Source of the DNA: Echinococcus granulosus
Taxonomy: Eukaryota > Platyhelminthes > Cestoda > Cyclophyllidea > Taeniidae
NCBI RefSeq assembly: GCF_000524195.1
Contig: NW_020170392.1
Location: 1,134,152 to 1,198,151, forward strand
Direction: 5' to 3'
Length of the DNA: 64,000 nucleotides
Shown here one piece after another: positions 1 through 11,600 of the stretch. Within the stretch, counting starts at the first letter, position 1, and the number at the start of each line of letters is the position of its first letter. The notes beneath the pieces were generated by a model. The model ran no database searches. It had not been told where the DNA came from and saw only the letters and a list, made by a program, of their open reading frames with translations. The translations under genes were made by a program, and so were the position numbers.

Positions 1-454
1 AGTTGCTTGTTCCCAAATTCTCCCTCTACGACTTTGTTATGAAGATAAGGAAATTTCATGAGACGAACTTGATCAATCAGACGCCCTTTCACTGTCAAGA
101 TGTCGTTTGATTTGAAATTGGCTTTAGTATTTCAAGAAGAGACATTCTTAATAATAATCTAGGTTGGTGTGAAGTTGAATTGGCATTCATTCAATTGCTA
201 TTTTTGGAAATTCATTAGTTTTACAAAGCTTCGCTTTCTACTGATCATCCCCCAAATTCGCAGATAGAATTTCCATTCCAGGCCAAACCGGCCTTGATTT
301 TATTTCCATTTATAAATAATCTACGTGTCAAGTGTCATCTCCTGGTATAACTTTCGAGCATCGATTTCTTGGGGTCTATCCTCTTTTATCCAAGCTTTGG
401 TGAACTTCCACCTGTCATTTGTTGATAGTTCGTCCACACTAAATAAAACTTGCA

Positions 455-585
455 GCTGCTAAAACACATTTGTTCTCCTTATTCTTAAACATGGGTGAGA
501 GGAATCCACAGGAAATTCCAAAATACTTTGAAAATACTCGCCTTGAGATATATTCCGCTGACAGAAATAGCCGATGTTTTTTAAA
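455..585 (+). repeat. Degenerate dispersed repeat, copy 1
   Basis: Shares several blocks in the same order with 2362-2482: TAAAACACATTTG, then GGAATCCAC, then a block centred on CGCCTTGAG, then CGATGT. The spacers differ, so these are old, diverged copies of one interspersed sequence. The family is unidentified. Confidence 0.55.
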
Positions 586-2361
586 AAAAAGTGGAGCTGA
601 GACATTGACCTGTCCTAGACTCCATTTATCTGGACCGGGATGAGCAGTTTGTACTGAGTATTTCCCAAATGTGGAAGTGGGACCACATCCAGTTGGGATC
701 AGTTCAATCTATGGTCCATTCATATGCCAGACTTCGTGAATGGTGATTACCAACCTTTTGGGGCCGAATTCGAATTTTTGATCGTGACGACGTCCTTTTC
801 TGGCCAGTGTTATCCGAATTCAAAATGACATTCAGCAATGAAAGTGTAATATGCCTTTCTGGGTCAAAAAAACTTGGGATCCGTTCCAGTCCAGGCTCAT
901 TAACTTCACACCACGATGGATCATCCGAGTACAAATTGCGTAAAGTATATTTTTCGCTGGAATTCAGAATATTTTTCGCTTTCAAAATTGCATCTGTCTT
1001 TGATGGCCCATTTAAATTATCAGCTATATTTTCATTCCTGTCAGAATTCGCACCATTTCAAATAATTCTGATTCTTCTATCCGTAGGCATGGATTGAAGT
1101 CCATAAATATTGAAAAGTGAACAGTTTGAAAGCACTTTAGCTTAGTGTTGGTTTGGATTAGTGTAAATCCCTGATGTATTGAAGAAAGTCTTTGATTCCG
1201 TACTGTCTGGGGACCTAATTGAATCCGTATATTTATTGGTATAAAGATACTTCTCCTTTCACGTTGCAGCATTCACAATAAAGTTGACATATCCCTTTCC
1301 AAACCAAACTGTGTGAGGATCTGCTTGGCTCCATTTGTTAGCTCATTTAGGAAATTTGGATAGAGATGAATGAACTCCGGAAGACAGCTTCGATTTATTG
1401 GTTGGAGAAGACTTCATCGTCGTTAAAAATTTTCTTAGATCCGAAGGTAGAGCGCTCATCTCGAAGTGGGGGGTTGCTTTCCGCATAAAAATAAAGTCCC
1501 AAACCACTTATTCAATACATTGACTAGGTATAATTCATATTCCGATGAAATTCAAAGACATTAAAATGCAGAGGCCTTCTCCGTGTTTGTGTCAAGTCAT
1601 TGCAGTAGCTTTCACGTCAAACAAGACTTGTATCTGTTATAGGTGATAGCGACTATCTTACCATTGTGAATGGGCAAGCCAAACTCAAAGGCTTGACGGT
1701 ACCCAGATTGCGACATTCCACAGAAGGAGGAAACGCCTCTGCCTTTTGGGAGACAAAATCCTTGACACAGAAGGATGCTAACATCAATTTTGCCTTGAAA
1801 TGACGCTGATGAAAAGCATTTTTTTTTACCTAGCGATTGGTGATCAAACTGCGCAAATCTCACTTCTTGAGGTTTGTGGGTATTTTGTACAATAGCAACG
1901 AGAAGAAAAAGGAGAAAATGACAGTAAATGAGTCAAAAGGTGTTATCACTGTTCTTCTGCGTCCTTATGACCCGCAATTTTAGGTATCCAGTATTGTAAG
2001 TCGGATTTTCGGCTGCGATATATCTTTGAAAAGTTCTCACTGTCGATTGGCTTTACGCCTCCTTTAGTGTTGAATATTTGCCGTGGCTGGGCCAACTTCA
2101 GTGTGACCAGTTTATATTGTATCAAATTTATAGTTTTGATCACGGAGTTTCGTTACAGAGTAGAGGCATCGGTAAAAATGGCGATGATTTACAATTGAAG
2201 TAAAACGGAGTTCCCCTCCCTGCGCCCTATTAAGTTGGGATCTTTTTCAATGGTCAAGCATTTGTCTTGGCATCCCGATGCAATTTCCAAATGCAGGTTG
2301 TATGAATCATTTTATCCATCCATCTTTTGACAGCCAATCTATTATTACTGACCTCTTCCCG

Positions 2362-2482
2362 GATGTGTTAAAACACATTTGATTATTTCACTTATAGGCG
2401 TAAATGAAAGGAATCCACGAATCAATTTCATATTCGCCTTGAGGCATTTCATAGTAGCAAGAATCACCGATGTCTTTTGACT
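2362..2482 (+). repeat. Degenerate dispersed repeat, copy 2
   Basis: Colinear with 455-585 in direct orientation (TAAAACACATTTG, GGAATCCAC, CGCCTTGAG, CGATGT blocks). No coding capacity or terminal structure is evident. Confidence 0.55.
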
Positions 2483-5150
2483 AATTGTATTCATTCCTTT
2501 GGTAGTAGTGGTTTGGTTCTATGCCTCATGGTTTTGTACAATACCACAAAAGCCCATCCCTGCAGTTCCTTAAAGTGCAATCGCTGGGCTAGTCATAAAC
2601 GATTGTGTCGTCAAAAATCTACCTCCTTTTGCTTTCACATTGGTTGCAGAAATATGAATCAGGATTATTTTATTAAAATCTACATAACCCACGAATTCGT
2701 CTTTTTTGTCAAGTTGAGGTCAACCATGTCACATTTTAACAAAATTCGCCTTATCACTTCTTGAAGGGAGCCTTTGCACGTTGGAAATAATGTGATTCAA
2801 CACAATCTGTTCCTTCGACAACTTGTTTGCTTACTCAAAAGCCGCTTCTCTTGACTTGACTGGTCCACAATGAACAGGGGTGGTTTGTAATTCAAGTCCA
2901 CTGAAACACATTTGGGAGAACGTTTCGCATCCATCGATGGGCTCAACCTCCAGGTAACAACCTTCCCAGCTGTTGTGACAAGTAGTTGTTTCATTCAAAA
3001 AACCCCAATCTTGTTTGTGAAAGTGACCTCGTCCATTTTAATTTTTCGCCACCTGTTTGCGGGTCCATGATATCTGTTGAAATATGGATTCTTTTCCACA
3101 AAATACTACGAAGGCAGCGGTTGAAACACAGCGTTGGCAACAGTTGAGACTGGACTAAATATCCAAGGACCACCGTATGTGTTCACAAACGAACACTACA
3201 ATTCTAAACCGCCTTTTCGTACGCCTCGATTCTAAGAGTCTCGAATCGACTACTTATGCTGAAGTCGGCTAAGTCGGTAGCTCAATAATTTGAAAGGAGG
3301 TTGAATTTTTAGCCTATTTTCCTCATCAGACAAATAGATATGTCCTATTTTCAATTCAAGAAAGGGTTTATTTACCATTCTCGTGTAAATGCAACGGTTT
3401 CTTGGGCGGTTGCTATTTTTCCGGAGGAAAATAATATGAGAGCTTTCACGCTTGCGTAAAAGTACACGCAGCTTTAGTCGCTTGCTGCTCTGTGCTTCGG
3501 GAGATCAAGACATGTTTGACAAGTCAACAATGTCAGAAAGGAGAAATGATGCACGATGCGTTCATGGGGGATAATTAACTGTCAACGTTGAAGGCTTTTC
3601 CGCCTTTTGTTCGACTGATTTGTGTTTTGTTGTTTTTCGACTGAAGGACCTTCGAGATAGTGGTAGAACTGATCGTGACCATGCTTATTTTGATTGGCTT
3701 GCCTCAAGGTCATGTCAGGTTCATGTATTTCTCCCTTACCGTCAAGGTCCAGATTGGCTGGTAGGAGATCAAAATGTAGATATTCATATTACGGGTGCGG
3801 TTCTGCTGAATTGAGATATTTCAAAAGACTGCTTGATTTTGTTATGCAGTCGGAGTTGCAATAATCCCGAAGCAGGGAATATGCAAATGTGCCACAGCTT
3901 GTCGATGTTTGGCTAGTTACATGATCCTTAAAGGTGTATGTACAAATATTTTGGTGCTACAAGTATGCAGTGAAAAAATTTCCTGAATAGATATCAGTCC
4001 CCGCTTTATTATTTTCGGTATTTGTGGATGAGGAAAAGCCATGTTTTTGTGCGAAGGTATCGAGAAAGAATGTTGTGCAGATTACAAATAAATCAAATTT
4101 TCTAGCCTGCCTCCTGCTTCTCCTTCGCCTTTCCTTAAATTCACAAGTAAAACTGTTCCTCTGCGCAGTGGGCATCGAGGTCTTGACGCTACCCGTAGTT
4201 AAGTAGTTGAATCACTTTACTTAGTTTAAATAAGTAGCGCGTTTTTAGTTTTGCTACCCAAATTTTGGCGCTTCGTGTAGCCGAGTAGCGTAATTTATTC
4301 CACCCATGCACAAGTTTTTAAAAACGAATGAACATGTTGCTAGTCTTGGCTACGCAAATAGGCCCATTGGGTGTGGATTTAGAAGGGCAATGTAGAAGAT
4401 GTCGGTAGAAGACTGTGATTCAGAAAGTGTAGACTATTTCCCCTCAACTTGTTTTTAAACATTTATTCCAGATTACGTCTTTCACAGATGTACTAGAGAG
4501 CTTTTTCTGCCGTTATATACATCCAAAAAGTGGTAGCATTTTTGCCGTTGGGCCTTCTTAATTACCCCTTCCCAATTTTTAAATGTGAAATTATCACAAC
4601 AAGTACACGCCCATCTCATATTGGGCGTTTACCATATGAACTAAAAGCACGAATACCTTAATTTTAACAAAAATTTGGGGAATAATTTTACTGAATTTGA
4701 AGAAAAGATAGGTTTCGTGAAAAATCCAGAGATTTGAGGAAGCTAACACACCGAGGATCACCGAGATGTGATCTTTTACCGATCTGTGTAACCACATGGC
4801 TAGATTTGATGCCTCTTTTTTTAAAAATCGGACCTTTTTGGAATGTTCATGAATTACAGTGTCTGTATACCTTGAATTGTTTGGTGTAAACCATTGATAA
4901 GGTGCTGCGGGAAGGGGGGGAGGAGAAGGCGAACATCTCGTTGTGAATGCGTCTTAGCCTATCGTTACTCATGAAAAACCAAGCTTGTGTATGTAATGTC
5001 TGGTGTCTACATCGACTTTGGGGAAATAAAAATCAAGCCTGGCCAGTGGAAAAGAACAAAAAGGATATGGCATAATTATGAGACCTCACAAAACTTACAG
5101 CACACCACCGAATTTCAAGTGTTGCAGCCGAGGTTTGGCAGTAGGTAAAA

Positions 5151-5231
5151 CTCCCAATCACCTCCATTTGATTGGTTCTTTCCCTGAAGTGATTGACCAA
5201 CAGAAGTCGTCCAGTCAGGTGATTGGTTCCT
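5151..5231 (+). promoter_or_regulatory. CCAAT-box cluster before the guanylate cyclase gene
   Basis: Within 80 bases there is one direct CCAAT (5154), two inverted copies (GATTGG around 5170 and 5221) and a related GATTGACC at 5191. CCAATCACCT (5154-5163) and AGGTGATTGG (5217-5226) form a perfect 10-base inverted repeat. The cluster lies about 100-170 bases before the proposed start codon. CCAAT motifs are classical NF-Y sites; a promoter role here is inferred from sequence and position only. Confidence 0.4.
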
Positions 5232-5323
5232 TACTCAATATATGCCCTCATTAGACACAAACAAACTTGTTCTTCTCGTCCAGTTCACACGATGCTTCAC
5301 TGATCTCTGTGCTGCAATGGCTG

Positions 5324-5639
5324 ATGGTACTGCTGACATTTCTATCGCTGGCGGCGGCGAGGATGTGTAATTTCTCCCTATTCCTAAACACTTTTTCCTT
5401 GATTTTCACCTTCGTTTGCCGCCACTCTGCTGCCAATCTAACTCAGGATGAAATCGCGGAGTTTTACGGTTTGGGTAGACACTTTTGCGATCTACCCACT
5501 GATGAGGCAGCCTATCGAATTGCTATTCTTGTGCCTTTTGATCCCACCCTTGGGGATATTTCCGCCGCAGCGGCACAACTTCAGGTAGCTCTTTCTTACC
5601 TGTCCGGGGTCATCTTAGACTGTGGCCTGACTTGTGGAG
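5324..5639 (+). CDS. Guanylate cyclase exon 1: signal peptide and N-terminus
   Basis: The Met at 5324 opens a hydrophobic leader ([13 protein letters not shown] followed by a second hydrophobic stretch) that suits a secreted ectodomain. The frame is open back to 5267 with no earlier ATG; an out-of-frame ATG at 5290 ends after three sense codons. A good 3' splice signal (CTCGTCCAG, ending 5283) precedes it, so this may be the second exon or a trans-splice acceptor site. The donor is uncertain: 5639 (phase 1, GTGCAC) matches the next exon's phase, while 5584 (phase 0, GTAGCT) looks stronger but then needs a poor acceptor at 6840. Confidence 0.6.
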
Positions 5640-8600
5640 GTGCACCTCTCTGAGCTTAAAACGACAGTTCTGTTCTTAATTTCAGTGTAGCGGGGAATGC
5701 TTCCAAATAGGTTAAATTTTCCCGTTGAGGTAAATCCCGGCCGGTGAGTGTGGCATGACCTTAGGGTTTCAGGCAAAAGTGCATTCCAGGGGCAGATGTT
5801 GGCAGTTCTCTCCCTCTGTGGGAGGCCATGTTTCGCTCATAGTTCTTGGCATATTCAATCCTCCGTATTTAAGCGTTTGTAACAGCACTTGGTCAGCGAA
5901 GTCATAAGATGCCTAAGAAATTCTACGGGTAGTTATTTTCATGCTTACGAATTAACGATCACAACAACAATCTTGTCTTTCGAATTCCATAAAATACGAG
6001 TATTTTCAGGGGATGCCCTCCTAGGTAGAAGTTGTAATAAGCCCTTAAATTAGTCCACCTGCTTTGGTTTGATGAGCTTCTTAACCTAAGGTGGGACGCT
6101 TCCTGAATTTGAGTATTTCTCAGGTCCACTATCTTCATTTCGGCCTTGCCACAGTCCCCAAGTCCATGAAAAGCCTGGGAGAACCCATTGGAAAACTTTC
6201 TCAGGTATTTTTTATAAGGCAGTTTTTTTTACAAAATTGCCCTCCGGGTATAGGTTTTTTTTTTGATCTTACCGATTTCAGATTAACAATCCGGCGGTAA
6301 TGCTTCCTTTTGCCTTGTCACAGTGTCAAAATTGATTGAATTCTTGGGATTCCTGTCGTATTCAAATCTCATCTTCCATTTGCCTTGAAGCATTCGTTCA
6401 TTGTGAAATACATACATACAATACAGTGATCTGGGAACCTAAGTTTTCAAAGTCCCTCTCAGGCATTATCTTTCCGGTCAATGAGCTAAAACGCTGCTTC
6501 ATTCTATTTCAAGTGGAGGCATGAAAAACTCCTGATCTTGAACCCAGTGTGGTTCCAGGCTTTCTTTAGGAAGACCGTAATTAGGACTCTATTTTGCGAA
6601 AGCAGGCTTTTTACTGAGTGCTGAGTATCTGCGTCTGGTTTCATGATACAGCTTCATGAATAGATGTCTCAATACACTTTGCATTTAGTAATCATTTGCA
6701 CGTCAATGAGGCAGCAGAACACTTCGGTACCTAAATTGAGGCGACGAAATTACTTCAGTCATATGCTCTGATATACATTCGCAGTTGCGACAGGTGCAAG
6801 ATTCGCAAGGTCAGGCCACATGTTAGTAGTAGCTGGAGAGGTCTCAGAACGCGTTTCTCTTATCCTTCCACTACAAAAGAATGCCAAAGTAGCCACTTAT
6901 TTGGCGCCAGCCCTGGACTACGCCATCAACCGAATCCAAGCCCTACCCTTTGCCTCACGTCTGCCACGTCTAGAGTTTCTCTGGGGCGACACCAAGTGTG
7001 ATGTCGCAGTCACTCTCAACCTCATATTCCACTTTCTCATGGACGATCCCGTCCATGCCTTCATCGGTCCCGTGTGCACCTTCCCCCTCGCCTCCGCAGC
7101 GCGCATTGTTGGAGCCCGGTTTAAGCGGCCCCTAGTCACATTCGGTGGTTTTGAGATTGATCTCGCTGACAAGACCCGCTACCCACAGCTCACCCGTCTG
7201 GGTGGCCATCATGGATCCCTGAACGGTTTCCTCTACACCGTATTCACGCACTTTGGCTGGGAGCCACGAGCGCACAAGAATATTGCACTGTTACACGTGC
7301 GAGTAGACGAGACCACGGCTGATCTGGAGGGTGTCAGTCCACAGATTGTTGCTGCCGCTGCGTCGGCGTTCTTTGTTGCTAAGGCGATTCTTTCCGGTGG
7401 AGGGTTGGGTGGATTTCGAGTGGAGGGAGTGATCACTGATCACAATAATGTGGAGGATATGCGACAACGCATGAAGCAAATCTCCTCCTATGGACGTGGT
7501 AAGCTCTTTGGAGAGAGGAGACGCTCAAGAGGAGTTTTGACCCGTTGGCTTTGGGGGCAGTTAAGTACGGTTGGTGTTCCGAAAAGTTGCCCATGGGTAG
7601 GGTTACTTGGTCCCAATATTGCTAGGATTTTAACAAATATATAGTTCGACGAAACTGGTTTTTCTAGAAGCTAAGCTTTTTTCAAGGCCTTCGGCGTTTC
7701 GCATTTCTAGTTTCTCTGAAGCTGCTCAAATTCTTGGCATTTTTTTTAAGTGAGCTTTTGATGATTCTTGTCATTAGTAGAATATCAAAAATGTTTCTTT
7801 TACCCGTTTTTGACTTTGTTTGTAGTTTGGTTCTCACTACAATGGAAAATGAAAAAGCCTTGTCGATGTTTTATTGTTAATTTCAATTCACGTTCGCATA
7901 TTCTTTATCAACCTTTAATTTTATGAAGCATTTGGGGGAAATAGGGCATGGTTGCTTCTAAAAATAACCGGAAAAGCATGTCAGAATTAGTAGCTTTTAA
8001 AAGCACTCATGCTAATTGGCTGGTTTCCCATTTCTACTTCCAGTTAAACTTCTGTGATTTTCTATCAATGACTCAACTGATTTTCGGCTCACAAATGCCA
8101 ATAAATAAGCAAATATTCTAAAAGTTTGCTAACTTTTTGATGAATTTAATACCGAAATATCATTTCTAGTTTGTTATAAGGCAACGGAATAAAAAAAATG
8201 AGAATTCCCTGAAGGATCTTCATTTTTTATCCTTTTGAGAAACTTGAGACGTTCACTGTCGTTGGTGGATTTGCGGTGTTGTTGAACTTTGACATTTTTG
8301 CGACCGAGCACTGCTGCTAGCTCTTTCGTTTTTAATTTATGCGAAAAAGAAGGCAAAGACTGCTTTACTTTTAGAAGAATCGTTCTTTTGGCCCCTCAGT
8401 CCTATGTTAAAAGTACAAACGTCGACATAATGTCTTTTACTATGGAATCAAATGCTCTTTTCTATCCCGGAGTGAAGAAACGTCTCTTTCATGGCGATGT
8501 TCATTTGAAAACGATATAAGCTTATTAGCTATGCTTCGTTTAGAGAAATTTTCTCTACAATTCTTTGCTCTTTAATTCCATTTGGGCTTTCTATTTCAAT

Positions 8601-11600
8601 CAATTAACAGTAGGTTGCAAGAACATTTTATTCAATCATTCTTTGTTAACAAAGGATTGGTCCCTGTAGAATTAGTACTTCATTACATTTTTGGACTTGC
8701 TGAAAAGCCGAATTTGCTTTTCGTAAACACCTTCTTTAGTCGCACTTTTCCTTTATTCCGCTAAGGAACCATTTACTCGGGTTGGCTTTTGTTAAAGAGT
8801 CGGAAGCTTGCCTTATTTATGGTTATGAGTCTTTTAGACACAGGCTCATCCCATATATTTCCAGATCGGCTTTACCAGCTCACGACTGGGGAAACTTTCA
8901 ATTTTTTTCCCATTCACCACTACCCTTTTTTCGTCTCCTTTTTGCTACTAATGCTCAAGTCTGTGTTTTTGAATGGTTTTTTTGCAGTTGTGATCCTTTG
9001 TGCCGATCCCGACGCAGTTCGACAGTTAATGCTCATCGCCTACGAATTGGGCTTCATCAACGGAGAATACGTCTTCATTAACATTGATCTACTCAGCAGG
9101 TTGGTTTCTCACTCTTCCACGTTGCTCCGTTTTTAAATACTCCATTAAAATTGAACCTCATTGAAAACGTGCCACAATGCAGTTAGGTTTTTCGAACACA
9201 AATGTTCGAATATTTCTCCCATTTAGTTTTTCTGCATTCAAAACTATCCCTGAAATCGTAGACACCACATATGAGGGAGTAAATGTACCAATTTAAAAGC
9301 GGTATAGATATTTGTAGGATGAATTTTCCATCAACAAGAAGGCATCCTTGCGCTTTTCTGATACTTACTTTGTAGAAGTGCTAGAGTTTTGAAAGATTCG
9401 CAGGTTGGAATACTTTCATTTGCTCTTGGGCTATCACCCATACGTGGTCTCGAAGGCAACTCCATCCCAGATTATCATTAAATCGTTTGTCGGACTAACT
9501 TTTTGAGCCAAGTGAGCCGGGCAATTTGATACCCTCTGTCCCTTTTCTGTAGGTTATATCACACATGGTAGCAAGGGTACCGTTGAGATAAACCTGTTTT
9601 ATCATATTGCATCAATCCCTCTGTGAAGACATTTGATATAATCGAATTGAATATCAACCTGAAGTGTAATAGGTCACTGTGACACCGTGTTGGGATTGAT
9701 AGAGCTTTACCTTTTAAACAAACGCGATCCCGTGACTACTTAGCTTGTTTTTATGATTCCAAAGCCACTGCTAAAGGTTTCTACTCTGGCAGCATCAGAT
9801 CCCAAAATACCTGCTGATAGGCGCTAACCTATTGTTAGAAATTCACATAAACTCTGAAGAAACTCCGATGACATTTTGATTTGGTGAGTTTAGGACTTCA
9901 GTCTTACCATCAATTCAATTAATCGTCTCATTCTTAAGTTGTCAAAACAAGTATGGATATCTAATGATAAAATCTCTTCCCAGGTAAACTTGTTTGGCGC
10001 AAGCGTTTGAGACTTCATCATTTTGAAATCGCTGAAAAACTTTCCCTTTTTGGTACGTATCCCAAAGTGAGTTCAGTGGTAGTGGGATATTAACCTTGAA
10101 GTCGCCTAACCCACGATGTTTTTTCTGAAAAGTCCCGTTTTTACCCACTGGTTGCATACTGGACACAGTTCGTCTCCAGAGTGGTCTCGTGTCTAAAATT
10201 ATAAATAATAATACGTTGGAAAGTTGCATGGACCTATCCAAACTTTTACCTTCTGGAAATATTTTGAATTTAGTGATTTTGTTATTTACTGGGTCATAAA
10301 AACATGCAAGTTGGGCGATCTGATTTGGTTAACTGTCACCAACAACGCATTGGTAGTCCGAATGACAGCGCATAGTTTGTGGTTTTTAAATATGCCCCAA
10401 GTGTACTTTTCACTAAAATGCCAAATTCAGGCCTCATAGGTGATGAATTTGGCATCAGATTCTCCTCCTTATAGTGCATTTTCCTAACCGTCTTAGTCGT
10501 TTTCTCTTTTTGCTCTCTTGACTGCTTAATCACTTCACACTTCTTCAAACTCACAACCAACCGGCTTGCCCAAGAGAGGCCGGACTTCCTTCGTTTAGTC
10601 GTTGTCTTTTTACAAGTGTTAAATAAATCGAGTTAAAAAGTAATCACTGGAGGGTGTACATTTGGGCATAGTATGTATCTCATGGTCGATGTGTTTATGT
10701 TATTAGCAGTGAATGAGTGTTAAATGCTATTTTTTTCTAATTGATTGCGGCAGAAATCCGTTCACTGTAATCTTTGAATAATGATTGACTCCGGTTGTAA
10801 GCAGGGCAACCGTAAAGCCATAGTTGGAATACCGGGTCCGAACACCTTTCTCTCTCGAAAAGCCCCCACTCTTTACCCATCACGTGTACTAGTAACAATT
10901 CGCCCTTTTTATTCGAAATCGGAACAGGAAGTTGTCACTCGTTCCTCTTCTTTCTTCACTTTCTTCAGTTCGGAGCAGCAGGCACGCCCCTGGTTCCGTC
11001 TGAACGCACCGGCCGAGGAGAACAAACGGGCGCGGGAGGCCTACCGGGTGTTGATGACAGTCACTCTGCGCAAACCCGACAGCGAGGAGTACCTCAAGTT
11101 TGCCCACGAGGTCCAGCGGCGCGCCAAAAATGACTACAACTACTCCTATGCTTCCAACGAGGTGCGTAGCAGCATTGTTGATGTTTAAATTTTAGCAGAA
11201 AAAACCACGTTTCATTATTATCATTCATGGCCATTACACGTACTCCAGCTTTCTGTGTTTCGTGAATACGCTCTTCTCCGGTGGAGGGGTTTTAGGCCAT
11301 CTGGGAAGGGTTTATTGACGTAGAAGTTCGCAGGGCCTCTGGTATTTGATAAGGCAGTTAATTGGCTTCCGTTGTGTATGCAGTTGGAGCCAGGCATTTC
11401 AGATCCAATTATAAGTGATTCGAATTCCAGTTAGATTTTATCTTTGAGGAGTGAGTTGCTCTTTCTCGCAGCTTGCACGATCCTTGATAACGCGATCCCT
11501 TACATCTGACTTCCTCGATCCCCTACTTTGATATCTCGGACTGCCTTGTTTGGGGGCATCTTTGAGGGTTCACTGCTCTCCAGCATTAAGGACGTCAAGA

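Larger units (their letters stand above)
1..5266. other. Upstream non-coding region, no gene recognised
   Basis: This stretch precedes the first exon of the receptor guanylate cyclase. All open frames are short (under 100 codons), lack recognisable protein motifs and have no exon-like composition. It holds a degenerate dispersed repeat pair (455-585 and 2362-2482) and, at its 3' end, a CCAAT-box cluster. An untranslated first exon of the downstream gene could lie here but I cannot define one. Confidence 0.6.
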
